Shown: one piece after another, positions 11,322-23,578 of the stretch
How positions within the stretch are numbered: position 1 is the stretch's first letter
Layout of the letters: each line of letters starts with the position of its first letter
NCBI RefSeq assembly: GCF_052857255.1
Contig: NC_135507.1
Coordinates: forward strand, 74,400,020-74,464,019
DNA: 64,000 nt
Direction of reading: 5' to 3'
DNA from: Amblyomma americanum
Taxonomy: Eukaryota; Arthropoda; Arachnida; Ixodida; Ixodidae
The notes under the pieces: model-generated
Seen by the model: the letters and a program-made list of their open reading frames with translations, nothing else
Database searches by the model: none
What the model was told of the DNA's origin: nothing
Position numbers and translations under genes: made by a program

Positions 11322-12328
11322 TTCTTCTCTCTGGTTACGTCACCGGGTGAGAGCCAATCAGAAATTTTCCGGACGACACCGGGCTTTTGTTCCGATGAGG
11401 GTTGTTTGCTGTCGCGTAATAATAACCGTGTGTTAATGTTAGCACTACAAAGCAGAGTGCCAAAGCTCCTGTACAGCACCAGTCTTGCCTTGGAGTGCCA
11501 AGTATTCGGCTTCACGCAACGCTTCCGCACGTAAATCCCAATAACACGTCATGCGAAAGCATCGCTTAGGTTTCGTATGCATTACCTTTTGGGAGCGCGC
11601 GTAAGAGCAGCTTATTCTCGCTTACTTCTTACTGCCTCTGGCATTTTCCACCAAGCTCTCAATCCCCCCGCCCGCGTTAACACTTCTTTGAAGGTCGCGA
11701 GCCTTTGTTTATGCAGCTTCGCGACAAAGTCAAAGTGCAAAGAAAAGAACCCTCGGTTCCGCCATTCGCAGGCTTCCTTCATTTCCGCCGTCTTCCCCCA
11801 AATGCCTTTAGGCGCAGCCCTCCGCCGCAGCAGCGCGCATGCGCACTACGTCGCGAGCAGCGCATGCATTATACGTCGCCGCTCGCTTTGGATAGATAGC
11901 CCCCCCTTCGTTCTTCTTCCCGCGCATCCTCCGAGACTTTCCCGGCACCGCGCGCATACATGGCGGCATAGAATGCGCGCATGACTAATGGGGCTCCCGC
12001 CGTGGAGCCCGCGTCAGCGCGCTGCGGAGGGTCATTTCTCACGCGCCGCTAATTGTAACGGATGACGAGAGGCAAATCGCAACCCCCCTGCACTTCCCCC
12101 CTTTCCCATGAAAGAAGAAAACGCTTAGTCACGCAGTTGCCGCACCGCTTCCGCGTGCTTCGGGCTCGCGACTGCGAAGTTCTTTCGCCGCGTTGCTTCG
12201 GTGTGCGCAAATGGCTTGAAGCGCGTCCCGACACCTGTGCCTCGGGACAGCTTCGCCCCGAAGGGGAGTTGGCAGAACCGGGTAGACTGGGAGTAATGGA
12301 ACCGTTTAGTCCCACCGACGAACGGTTT
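9829..12328. other. Uncharacterised stretch
   Basis: No gene or full repeat recognised in about 2.5 kb. A (AATC)n microsatellite lies at 11276-11321 and the part from about 11800 to 12330 is CpG-rich. Confidence 0.5.
11276..11321 (+). repeat. (AATC)n microsatellite
   Basis: About eleven tandem tetranucleotide units with one interruption near 11290. Confidence 0.95.
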
Positions 12329-12565
12329 GGCTTGGTGTATGAGCTTTAAGTCCCAAAGCGACTCAGGCCATCAGGGACTCGGTAGTGGAGGGCTCCGGAA
12401 CAATTTCCACCACCTGGGGTTCTTTAACGTGGACTGACGTCGCACAGTGCAGGGGCCTCTAGAATTTCGCCTCCATCGGAATTCGGCCGCCGCGGCCGGG
12501 ATCGAGCCCGCGTCTTTCGGGTCAGCAGCCGAGCGCCGTAAGCACTGAGCCACCGCGGCGGACGG
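12329..12565 (-). mobile_element. Family A SINE, full length
   Basis: Minus-strand copy: tail TTTAAGTCCCAAAGCGACTC first, then the central block and the GGGATCGAGCCC B box and GAGCCACCGCGGCGG head. Confidence 0.88.
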
Positions 12566-12865
12566 TATAGGTCCGTGCATGCAGAGACTAGTGCGACTGA
12601 CGTCCTATTTTAATTAGTCCCTGAGGAAGTAACGGTTAGCCTTTCTGAGGGACCAAGACTTCAGGAAACGCAGTTAGTCCCGAAGGAGTGTACCCCTGTG
12701 GCACCTTTAGATATGTCAGGATTATAGAGTGTGCTTCCTTCCCTATAATCTCTTTGGCGCCTTTCACCCCTATGTCACAGCACGGTTCAGCTTCCCACCC
12801 TGAGTCACTGCGCCTAAGTTGCCACCCGAGCCGTCGGCATACTAAACCGTTGACAGCCCTTACGG

Positions 12866-12984
12866 GCTTCGGCTCGCGCGCTCGGCTTCTGCTCGAGGCG
12901 GAGTACCCGGGTTCGAACCCGGCCGCGGCGTCTGCGTTTCGATGACGGCGAAATGCAAAGCGCGCCGTTCGTTGCGCGGTGTTT
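12866..12984 (+). mobile_element. Family B SINE, 5' half, split from its 3' half
   Basis: A degenerate head with CCCGGGTTCGAACCCGGCC and the start of the body, stopping where the inverted-repeat element at 12985 begins. The matching body resumes at 13910. Confidence 0.6.
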
Positions 12985-13160
12985 ATTCACACGACGGTCC
13001 GACGTTCGCCCGGGGGCCGCGCATCACGTGTTCATGCGGCACTAAAACTGGCCTGCCATCCGATGACGTCAAGCGGATGCGACAGGCCAAAAGAGCAGAC
13101 GCGTGACGCGCTGGGTGTACCACTGTTGCCAGATTATTTTAAAGCGTTTGGCAACGCTAG

Positions 13161-13316
13161 TCAAGCTGGCTTTTCCTCCCGACCCATGACGGCGATTGAA
13201 TGGTGCAGGTGCGGCTCTTTATCCAATTCTTCAATGGTCGGCGCCGTCTTGCTAGCCCAGTCGATCGCTTTTTCATGGTAGCGAACGCAGTGCCGCTTGT
13301 CAAAACAGCGTGCCAG
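13161..13316 (-). pseudogene. Coding-like fragment of unknown origin (about 52 codons)
   Basis: An open minus-strand stretch with protein-like composition (RCFDKRHCVRYHEKAIDW, then a Glu/His-rich tail) ends at a stop near 13161. I do not recognise the family. It is cut at its 5' side by the (AAT)n array, so at best it is a broken exon or transposon-borne fragment. Confidence 0.25.
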
Positions 13317-13319
13317 CTC

Positions 13320-13660
<341 letters not shown>

Positions 13661-13909
13661 GCTCGGCTTTCGGCTTTCGGGTGCTAGCTCAACGCCACTC
13701 AGCGAAATGCGGCAACCGAAATACTGGAAAGAGCGGTTGTTGCCAGAGCTGGCGCGCGCGTTTTCGCGGGCCGCCGCTAATTCCTGCGAGGAGAGAGGAA
13801 CTTGAACTTCCTTGGTTGTCCAGTCCGCGGGCCGACAGCACGCCTCTCAGTCTGGTGACTCACGAACACGTGATGCGCGGGCCACGGGCGAATGGTCCGT
13901 CGTGTGAAT

Positions 13910-14087
13910 CGGCCTTTAAAGATCCCCAGGTGGTCGAAATTACTCCCGAGCCCTCCACTACGGCACCTATTCCACTATTTTTTTTTTCTTTCACTGCAAT
14001 CTTCCTCCCTTCCCTCACGGCGCGGTTTAGGCCTGTGGCCACCCAGAGGTGAGAGAGTTACTGCGTCTTTCATTTCCTCAAAGCCGA
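13910..14087 (+). mobile_element. Family B SINE, 3' half
   Basis: Starts abruptly in the central block (CTTTAAAGATCCCCAGGTGG) and runs to a degenerate B tail. Same strand as 12866-12984 and complementary in extent, so the two are probably one SINE. Confidence 0.7.
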
Positions 14088-16995
14088 TTTTCAATTTTCA
14101 CTTTCGCGCGCAGCAACCGTTCTGGATTCAGCGCCGCATATAAGAGTACAATGCAACCGCTGCTCCAGTCTCGCGAATTATGGCATTATTTGCTTCGACA
14201 GCCTGTCGCGGAGCAACAGTTCAGGCGGCCAACTTGCTCAGTGGCTTAGAGATAGCAACTGTACTGTGTGAGAAACGGAACAGACGAGAAAATGGCTTCT
14301 TCGTGCCAAGTCCTCTCCTAAACTTCGCGCCCTGTCTATAGTTACCGCGTCCTCTACGAGGCATTGAACCATGCGCCAGCTGGCCAAACTCTCGTGTTTA
14401 GTTGGTGTTAAGTGGAAGCCCACAGGGCCGATGGGACAACCCCCCCCCCCCCGTACCTGTTACCAGGAGCGGTCATGCCCGGGGCGAAATCGAGGAATGT
14501 ATGTCGAGGCGTGACGCCCACGCTTAGGTTGAGCTGCGGCACTAATCCTTTCTGTTCCGATGCGTGGCAATCGGTGGATCGAATGCGCATGCAGCGAGCT
14601 GCGTACGCGCAGTCACGCGCCCAGCACGTTCCAGGAGGAGCGAGGTCCACTGGGCTCGGACCGGCGAGCCCTGGGCTCCGCCCACTTGCACATACGGTGC
14701 CACTGCACTGCGGTTGGTTAAAATTGGGCGAGAGCTAGATTACTCAAGCTCCGCCCAATTATCGAAGGGGTTAAAGCCCGTGGGAAACAACGTCTTGGGA
14801 CGAGCGCGCCGAGTCTCAAGCTCGGCCTTTTTTAAACAGCCTTTCTTTAAACTGCCCTGTCATCACTGCCTTGTATTTCGGTCCCGTCTTTAATAAATAA
14901 GTTTTGTCGTAAGTTGGAATTGCTGCCCCAACCGGCAGCGTGTCGCCGGACGAAGACCTGAAGTGCTCTTCGTACTGCTAACCGGCGTTCCCATCGGTAG
15001 GAGGGCAGGAAAGTTTAACTGTTGGGCTTCTGCAACTCGCATCTGTACCGCGACCTTCTTGAAAAGGAATCTCCCCGTCAAAAATCCCTTGCCACTGGCC
15101 GTCTGCTTTCAGCTTTTGCAATGGCGCATTTACGATACCGCCGAAGCTCAAAATCTCTGGCAGATGAGGAGGAGACTTATAGTAATCACTGATGACCTTG
15201 GTAGCTTCACTGGCGCCGCAACTGCCCTACTCAGCATCATTATCATAATCATCATCATCACACAAACTGCGTCTACGTCAGGACAGATGCTTCTTTCATA
15301 TCCCTCCTCTTATACCTGTTCTGCACTAGCCGCTCCCAGCATATTCCCTGATCACGCCCCCGACGTGAACCTCTGTCGCCCTTGCTACGCTTGCCTGCTT
15401 TTTGAATGCACTGTGTTGCCTTGTGCTGTGCTACAATTAGTGATCCGGTGCAAGTTTTCTGCTTCCGCGAAGCCGAAGAGCGTGTTTCATTTGGTGATTT
15501 GGATTCCGATCCTTAGTTCTGATTGGACCGAGACGGATATCTCTTTCCTTCGCGTATTCGGAGAGCTGCTCCGGATCGCCTATTGGAATGCGCCATAATT
15601 CTACGGTGCGACTAATAATAATAAAAAAAGCAGGAATGAAAACCCCCATCGCTGCAGTTGAACCGGTCTCGGCTCGCTAACATCGAGTTCATGTAAACGC
15701 GCAGTCCTCGAGGTGGGCTGACCTTGCTCAACTCGATCCCCTGACTCGACCCGCCGCTGTCGGGCCCATGTAAACGAGGCTTATGCTATACTGTCCGACT
15801 ATGCCGTTCAGAAGCAGACCCTGTTTCCTGTGGACTTTTGACACACCCTGCACACTCACTCCGCTCAGCTCTTCTTAGCTTCCTCCTTTCCCCCCCTCAT
15901 CATCCTGGGGACGCATTCTCCCGGAAGCCCTTTTCTTTCCCTGTCTCGCAGCGGGGTGCATTCGAGTGAGTGATCGCGCGCGAGTAACGGTGCCTCGCCC
16001 TTTGCGGTAATCTCGGCGCCACGCTGCTCTTACTCCCGCGAAGAGCGCCATCTAGCAGAGGGGCAGGCTTAACGCGTTCCGCTCTGCTCCCCCGGGCGAC
16101 TTCTTGGCTGCCGTGGCGGCTCGGGAAGTCTTAACCCTAGTCGTTCCGCGGACGGCGGTGTGTGTGCCAACCCCTCTTTCCCTCCCCACCCCCTTTTTTC
16201 TCCTACCAAGCGCACAAATAGAGTGAGCGCACAGCGCCGTCGCTCTCTCCTCCTAAGTGCCGGGTTTATAGGCGTTTCGCCCCGCCAACTGTTCGTCGTC
16301 GACCGCCTGTGGAAGTCGTGAGAGGTCGCGCGCCGGAGACCTACTCGGGGAGTGCGCTCTTATCGCGAGGAATTATATATTCACGCCGGTTTCTCCCTCC
16401 CCCTCCCCCGACTGTTTCTTTTTTCTTTCGACATTTTGTTTTTGTTCCTCTCTTTTGGGTCTCCACCGTATGCCGTCTCTCCCTGGCGACGATGAGTTTG
16501 AGTGCACTTTGGCGGGTTGGCCGCGTCTCTTCTAAAGTAATGGTCTCAAGTAAACGCTGAGACGTCATTACTTCTGTTTAATGAGGGGATTATGGATTCT
16601 TCGGCTCTGGGAGTTCTTTCCTGATGTGGGCAGGCACTTTGGCAGAGCGAATGTGCCGTCGGACAGCAGAAAAATAGTGCTTCTCTGGCGCCTTTTGCCA
16701 CGGCGCCTGACTAGCGTATACAGTCGCCGGAGTTGGGAGAAAAAAAAGAATTGATGACGTCTTCGCTTTTACGGCAAGTAATACCGGAGCGGCTGATCGA
16801 GAGAGGCGCGTAGATAAATGATTGCATGAACGAACTGGTTGATTAGTGAAGAAATTAGTGGGCGGATCTACAAGGCTACCGAGGGTTAGTTGTTAACTTT
16901 TAATTTGCTTTTCTTTACCTGCGTGCGCAACGGATTGCTTTAGCACACAAGTGTTGGTCAAATGTTTTAGGGGAATCCGTCAAGGGGGAGTAAAT
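14088..16995. other. Uncharacterised stretch
   Basis: No supported gene. It contains a short CAT/AAT-rich patch near 15230-15265 and a GC-rich block about 15900-16400. Several frames of 60-210 codons have no domain signature. Confidence 0.5.
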
Positions 16996-17157
16996 TTGTA
17001 ATAAGGGAGTGATTACTCATTACCATCCGCCCAAGCGCAAAGGAAAGCTGTACAAGAAACTTCGTAGTTCAAGAAAAACTAGTCCTTTGTCCTTTCCTTT
17101 GTAGCCGCCTGGTTGCTCTTGGGTTAATGCAAATGAGCAATTACTCCCTTATTACAA
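16996..17157. mobile_element. Palindromic MITE-like sequence
   Basis: The outer 24 bases (TTGTAATAAGGGAGT...) at 16996-17019 are the inverse of 17134-17157 with two mismatches, around 114 bases of unrelated interior. Confidence 0.5.
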
Positions 17158-17517
17158 GTGTTCTTTATCAACTCAGAAAAGCGCGCGCTATATGTAATTG
17201 TCTGTGCGAACTTTGCCGCGATTAGCTCGCGAACAAGCATCCCCCGGCAGTGCTTTGTCTCTGTGCAATTATTGTTCTCAGTAAAAATTGATTATCTGAC
17301 TATGTTCGCGTTGGCCCGGCATCAAGAGACGCATTTAGCGGCGAGAAAATTGGATTTAAAAATCTTTTCGCCATTCGATTCAAACTCGCGGCGGCCTTAC
17401 CGAAAAGGACGTGTTGTCTCCTTTTTTTGAAGTGGATGGCGCTGTAACGTATACCCTCTGATATGCGTGAAAAAAATGAAAAATTGGCAGTAGCTCAACT
17501 TGGCTAACCCTGGAATT

Positions 17518-17563
17518 CAGCGAAAGGCAAGCACGCTTGCCTTTCCGTGCTTGCCTTTCGCTG
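17518..17563 (+). other. Perfect 18 bp hairpin
   Basis: CAGCGAAAGGCAAGCACG (17518-17535) pairs exactly with 17546-17563 across a 10-base loop, which itself repeats CTTGCCTTTC. It is not followed by a T run; function unknown. Confidence 0.8.
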
Positions 17564-17575
17564 CCGGTGTTCTTA

Positions 17576-17714
17576 AGGTCAAAGGTCAACTCAAGGTCAT
17601 AGGTCAGATGTGCCATTAAAGGTCAGGGGTTAGAGTCAGGGGTTCGACACCATAACTGTACCACGTATGGTCATACACGACTAACGTGGTTGGGCTGAAG
17701 GTCGTTCAAGGTCA
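17576..17714 (+). promoter_or_regulatory. Cluster of AGGTCA half sites, including two perfect DR1 pairs
   Basis: AGGTCAAAGGTCA at 17576-17588 and AGGTCATAGGTCA at 17594-17606 are exact direct repeats spaced by one base, the binding form for RXR/HNF4-type receptors. A further AGGTCA lies at 17620-17625 and TCAAGGTCA, the extended monomer form used by FTZ-F1/ERR-type receptors, at 17706-17714. Receptor use is inference; no gene start is visible nearby. Confidence 0.4.
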
Positions 17715-17725
17715 TCCTCCGGCCT

Positions 17726-19551
17726 ACGCGACGACTGCTTTGCCTAGCATAATGAAGTTTTTCGCTTCAAAATCTCTGTATCAACGCAAGCTGATTACTT
17801 GCAATATCGGCTGGTGATTGCGACACGTGCATTTCGTTTTTGTTGCGAAAGCAACACTATGCCAGCCAGGCAGCTAGCTCGGCTTGTCGCGTGGTCGCAC
17901 TTCAGCCGTATGCCGTGGCCGACCGACGACGTTCAACCGCCGTTGCCTAGCAACACCGCAGCTGCGCTCCAACATATGGCGCCGCTGTCGACGCCGCTGC
18001 CGTCGCCGCTCGCTCCACCAGATGTGCTCCGCTGCGGTAGAGGGAGAGGAGGTGTCGCCTCGAGAGGGTATATATATATATATGCGCTTCGCTTCAGTGT
18101 ATTGTAGTCGTTATGGAGAGCGCGAAAGAGAGGCAACAACGACAGAACGAAGCGAGGTAGAGACAACGCGCTCAAGAGACGCAAGACGAGCGCGCCGCAC
18201 GACTCGGGAAGCGTCTAAAGAAGATGCGGCTAGAAGAAGTCGTGCCATGTCGCGGAGTGACTCCAACTGCTGGAGAGACCGGTTTGAGTTCTCGAGAGCG
18301 TCGGAATGAGACGCTGCGTAGACGACGTGCCGAGGAAACAAAGCTTTTGCAATTCAACTAGGGTTAACCAGAGCTAAACCACAGCCAATTTTTTTTCTGT
18401 CTTTTGTACACACTATAAACACGTATACGCCTATCTGAGAGTAAAAATGTAGTAAGCAGTCCTCTAGCATACCGGTGATCCGGTATACATCTATAGAGAG
18501 TTTCAACACCGCCGTATGGTAAAAACGTTAGATACGGTAACTGAGACCTTGCGGTAAGTGTGGCCCAGCAAGCCTTGCAACGGTAGCAATGAGAGCGCGT
18601 TATAAGTATTTGTCCTGTGCGGCTGTCCGGTTGTGCTAAAACTCTCTTGCACGTAAGCACGGCTCTGCTATTCCAAAACTTCATATTTCTCGTTTGGCAA
18701 CGACCGTTGTGGACTACTACTTCCAATACGGGCTGTACAGCCTCGACTTTGCTGGCGCTCATATGACCTCTCTGCCTTGCAAGAACAGCGAAAGGGGGGT
18801 CCAAAATAGTTTACGGCGCTCGTTCCATCGTAAGTCAAAACTTCGCTACAAGCGCGCCGGTCTTGCGAACGGAACGCTTATTATACTGCCGCTCGGGGTT
18901 TGTTTTTACTGGAGTCTCCGGCGGCGGCTACGGTGGAGGGGCCTCGCGCACTGTCGAGCCGTTTCGCTCGAGGCTTTGTTTAGCTTTCGCTCTCTAACCG
19001 CCCAACTGGCTTACATAGAAACTCCCCGGGGGTTGCGTGCGTAAAGCCCCGGTTTATTGTTTTGTTTGTTTTTGGTCGTCGCGGGATCTTTTAACCGGCT
19101 TCTGCGGAGGAGCCGTCTCAACCAAAACCCGCTTCTTTTGAGAGGGGAGCGAAGCTCGCGAGTTCTTAGTTGCTGTTTTTTTTCCCCCCAAAGAAATGGA
19201 TATCGCCTTCGGAAGCCTGTGCACACCTCCTTCCCCTTTCCCCCCACGGCCGGTGAGCATCCCAAATTGTCTTAGTGAAATCAGTTGCCTTGCTGTAGTT
19301 ATTGGATTGGAGAAGAGAAACCGCTTCAGGGAAGGGATATGGGGGGGGGGGGGGGATTGTTAAGCCCGTTACTGGCCCAAGTGCTTGCACAGGGCAAAGA
19401 GAGCCGTGTATCACATTTAAGCGTTCGAGCAACGAAGGGATAATACCAGTAAAGAAAGCCCTTCTTGTATCGATTGCGGTATTTTCTTATCCCTCGCTGC
19501 AGTTGTTCAGAAATAAGGTCGTCTATGTCTCGAGTTTCAAAACCGTGTGCT
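17726..19551. other. Uncharacterised stretch
   Basis: CpG-rich parts at about 17890-18300 and 18800-19000; (TA)n patch at about 18069-18082; 15-16 base G run at 19339-19354. No recognisable coding sequence. Confidence 0.5.
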
Positions 19552-19620
19552 CCCGGCATCTGCCATCGATACTGAAGCTGCCCCAGCTCAGGTGCTTCAG
19601 TATCGATGGCAGATGCCGGG
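19552..19620 (+). other. Perfect 27 bp inverted repeat with 15-base loop at a LINE 3' end
   Basis: 19552-19578 is the exact reverse complement of 19594-19620. The right arm is ordinary LINE 3' sequence, also found at 35877-35903; the left arm is therefore an inverted duplicate of it. Confidence 0.9.
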
Positions 19621-19692
19621 GCTAGCAAAAATCTTTTCCTTCCTTTTTGCTATTATTTTTTAATAAAACCACTACCACCACCACCAAACCGG
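19590..19692 (+). mobile_element. LINE 3' end with (ACC)n tail
   Basis: CTTCAGTATCGATGGCAGAT, then AAAATCTTTTCCTTCC and a run of ACC units. The same sequence recurs at 35866-35966 with an ACT tail, identifying a dispersed 5'-truncated retroelement. Confidence 0.6.
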
Positions 19693-22570
19693 GCCGGCTT
19701 GTTAAATTAAGTTGCTGCTCATATATTACGCCTATACAAGGCACGTTATTGCCTCGATATTCAGGAGAAAAGAAGTAGCGATAGCTAACAATTAATTTAA
19801 ACCGCTACTCCGTGACAAATGTGTCGTTTCCATGCCTCGGTAGCGATCTCACACAGGCTACCGACTTCAGCCCGACGCACATAGAAGCGCATCGTATCGC
19901 GTTGTATACGTGTTGATGCGGCTGTACGATTCCTATGACCCGCGGCGGGGGTGTTAAGGCACGTAAATTTTCTGCTTGTTCGTTTTTATTTCCTTGCCGT
20001 AGAGTGCAGTTGAGCGTCAAAGGCAAAAGCTAACCAGTGTTAAACTGATGGCTGCTTTTCGAGCACAGAAAGGCAGGGACGAAAACATTGGCTCTGCAAC
20101 GCATACAGTGGGATTCCCTTTAATTGGGGGCTAAACCTTGCGTGAAAATAAAAAGATCAGTAGCAAAAGCAGTGGTTTGTCCGGACTCTTAACCAGACAT
20201 GCTTGAGCGATTCCCGGCTGATTTTTGCCGATCTAATTTCCCGTTCGGAGACGACGTTCGTTTCGCTTTGGCTTTTCGACAGCTGGCTGGGGGAAAAACG
20301 GTTCACTTCTTTCCCGCCCGAAATGAAGCAAATAAATAAAATTTGCACTACCGGGCGAGAACTTGGTGGAGATCTCTCTCTCTCTCCTCGTCCGCATCTA
20401 GCTATATGTAGTGTAAGTTGCGCGCCGCAAACTCGACGTCTCGCGCTGTGTGTGGTTCCTCCCCCCGCGGTGCACCAACCCATCCAACCCTATTTGCCTC
20501 GCCAACGCGACCGAGCCGCCATGTACAGAGTACTCCCTGCGGAGCGGTCAGAGCCAAAAGCAGTCCGCCCGCGCTCTTTCTTCCCGACACACACACCGCA
20601 GTTCTATCTCTACTCTCTGTCTCTTTCTTCTCCTCTTCGTTCTTTCGTTCCGTTCCCCAGGGAGAGGCCTTTTCAAAACGTTTTCTCAGCCGAGAAAAAG
20701 CGCGACTTGCGGGTAATCTACAGAACGGAGACGGAAGCCAGAGAAGGCACTACTGTGCGCGCACTGCCTCTCCTCCTCCTCCTCCTCTGCCCGCAGGCTG
20801 CTGCTTCCTATTCCGACGTTTATGCAAAGTCTGTTTTCTTTAATTAAGCCTCGTGGAGAGGAAGGGAGGGAGGGAGGGTGTTTGGTGACTCTGCCGGGAT
20901 TCGGAGGCTAGCCCTGCAGCTGGACTGCAACGGAAGCGTGCGCTGCACTGAAGGCGCTCAGGCCAGCTGCGAACACTCTTTCTTGTTTCCTCGCACCCGC
21001 CGAAATACGATTTGCTGCTCTCCGTGCGTGTGTTCTTTGTTTTCTAGCTCTTAGCTGGCGCTGCTGAATGCTTCCGGCCGCAAGGAGCTTGTGTAAGCAA
21101 GCAGTCTGACTGGCGCCATGCACAGGCGGGAGAAGCTATGGAGCGGGGGAGCCTGTGATGTCTTCCTCGTCGGCAGTTTCTCGCTGTTTATCTTTGTTCT
21201 ATTTCACCAGGGTTAAGGAAGAAGAGATTTGCGGACCGAAGAGTTTAAAAAACGAGCCTCTCGTTTGGCTTGTATTGCTATTTCACTGCGGGGAGGTCGC
21301 GCCTCGTCGGCGTTCATCGCCTCATAATGATCGACGCTGTGATGAGGCCTTCTTAACACTAGAGCATTGTGTTAACCTTTTGGCGCTTCTACACTTTTTC
21401 CCTTCCCCTTTTTTCCTTTGCTTTCCTCGGTGCCACTTTTCAACACGAAGGGAAGCGCCGGGATTGCCTGTGTGCATACTCGACCGAGCGTAAGCTGCGA
21501 AGACGCCAATAGGGGTCTCTTGTGCTTGTGTAGTAGAAAGAGGCGCTTTGACGAAGAGAGAGAGAGAGAGAGACGATAGCTTGGCGCAGGCGCTGAACGC
21601 GAGCTCCAACCCGTCATCCCTCTGGCATCCTTGGGAAAATAAACAAACAAGAGCCCGCCGAGGCTTGTCCAGCTGAGCAAAGACGCGAGGCGACGTCGGC
21701 TATACAAGAGAAAGCCCCGAAATCCTCCCGAGCAGCCGCATATCAGCGCGCGTCGTAACGGTAAACACGCGACGCGTGATGAAAGGAGGCGGGTTCTCGC
21801 AGTAGCGCACAAGGGACATTCTCTGTGCGAACAAGATCTTTCTCTTTTTCTCTCCAAAAGATGGCCGGGCATCAGGAGGAGCAGGATGTTGTGACGGGAG
21901 TAGTTGTTTATCATTTCAGTGTAATGTCCATTATGTTAAACACATAGTTTTTTATTTACTGCTCTTTCGCCGAGGGCGCGCGCCTGGCTCTGCTGTGTGA
22001 GCGGGCGCTAAGTGGGGGATAACTGCGTTTGAATATGCGCGCCCCGCAGTCGATGCATACATAGAAGGACAGGGATCGTGTGTTCTGGTCAGATTTATTT
22101 TTTTCCTTCGTCTTGTATTTTTTTTTTAATCTCCATCTTCCCCACTTGCTTCTTTTCGACGCTTACACCCCCGGTGGCTTATCTTCGGCGGCCTCCTCAT
22201 TTCTCCGGCGAAACAAGAGCCCCGGGTTTGAACGAGGACATGTGTGCCTGGGTGCAGCAGCGGGGCTCGGCTAGGCCCAATGATAGGGTCGCCCTGCACT
22301 GCCGCAGAGTCAAAGTAACAAACATGAACGACGGCTCTCTCGCGTGATGCACACCGGACTGGTGCGCGTCGGAGTGACGACGAGTAGTTTCCGTGCTGTC
22401 TGCGGATGGACGGCGTGGTTACTGGATCTGCGTGAACTCTTGTCAGAACTATACTCCTCAGGGGTGTTGCTTCTAAAGCGTGTAATGGTGCTCTTGTAGA
22501 CATCTAAGCTCTGAAAAGGTAAAGTCGAGTGTTCGTTTCACCTTCTCGAGGTTTGGAGCACCGGCGATGC
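19693..22570. other. Uncharacterised stretch, CpG-rich 20200-21150
   Basis: Pyrimidine- and CpG-rich sequence with a GGGAGGGAGGGAGGG run near 20863 and (GA)n at about 21557-21574. Frames up to about 210 codons are compositional and unrecognised; a promoter or 5' exon is possible but unproven. Confidence 0.4.
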
Positions 22571-22611
22571 AAAAGCACCCACGCTGCATGTCTCAAAAGC
22601 ACACTCGGTTG

Positions 22612-22913
22612 TCCGCCGCGGTGGCTCAGTGGTTAGTGCGCTCGGCTACTGATCCGAGTGCCCGGGTTCGGACCCGACCGCGGCGAGTGCGTTTCGATAG
22701 AGGCGAAACGCAAAATGCGCTCGTGTGCTGTGCGATGTCAGTGCACGTTAAAGACCCCCAGGTGGTCGAAATTATTCCGGAGCCCTCCGCTACGGCACCT
22801 CTTCCTTCCCTTCTCTTTCCCTCCCTCCTTTATCCCTTTCCGTTCGGAGCGGTTCGGGTGTCCACCGAGATGTGTGAGACAGATACTGCGCCATTTCCAT
22901 TCCTCAAACAATC
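22612..22913 (+). mobile_element. Family B SINE with unusually long flanking duplication
   Basis: Head, central block and B tail complete, ending CGCCATTTCCATTCC. Flanks 22571-22611 and 22914-22954 match at 35 of 41 positions, much longer than the 7-13 bp duplications of the other copies. Confidence 0.9.
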
Positions 22914-23578
22914 AAAAGGACCCACACTGCATGATCCAAAAGCACACTCGGCTGACCGTACTTATTTTTTTTTTTCACAACTTTAGGCTATACCTGTACC
23001 AGTGGGATCCGTGCTGCGTAATTTTCTTTGTTTTAGGCCTTCACTTCAATAAAAGTTTTTCATCACCGCCACCCGATGCGGGGCGTCTCGTGATCGCTGC
23101 ACGGGGGCGTTGTCTTTGGCCCGTGACGAGTCCACGTGACGTTTGAGTCACAGGAATGCTGACAGTTCCAAGTGACCCTCTTCGTATCGCGTTCACGGCC
23201 GCACGGCCGGTTTCGTTCGCACAAGCTGGTATTGTGCCGCACGGAGAGCCTCCTGGACCCATCCGCGGCGGTCGGGTGAGAGCCGGATGCGGCGTAACTC
23301 GATTTCGACCATGACGCACGCGATGCTTATACCGTGCGATGTTGTATGCGCTCGCGGTGACCGCGCGCGGGTCGGGTCAAATCTTCGGCGCGTTTGAAAG
23401 CGGAGACTCGCACCTGAACCCCCTCCTCCCCAGGCTCTCTCCATTTTCCGGCCGCATGCGTCATCAGCGCATCATATTCGCACGTAGATTTTCGTGCGTT
23501 CTGTGCCAACCGACCGGCGTGCGTCGGCGCGGTCAGTCACCGTCGCACCGCATTATTCGAGCGGGACGCGTGTCCGCG

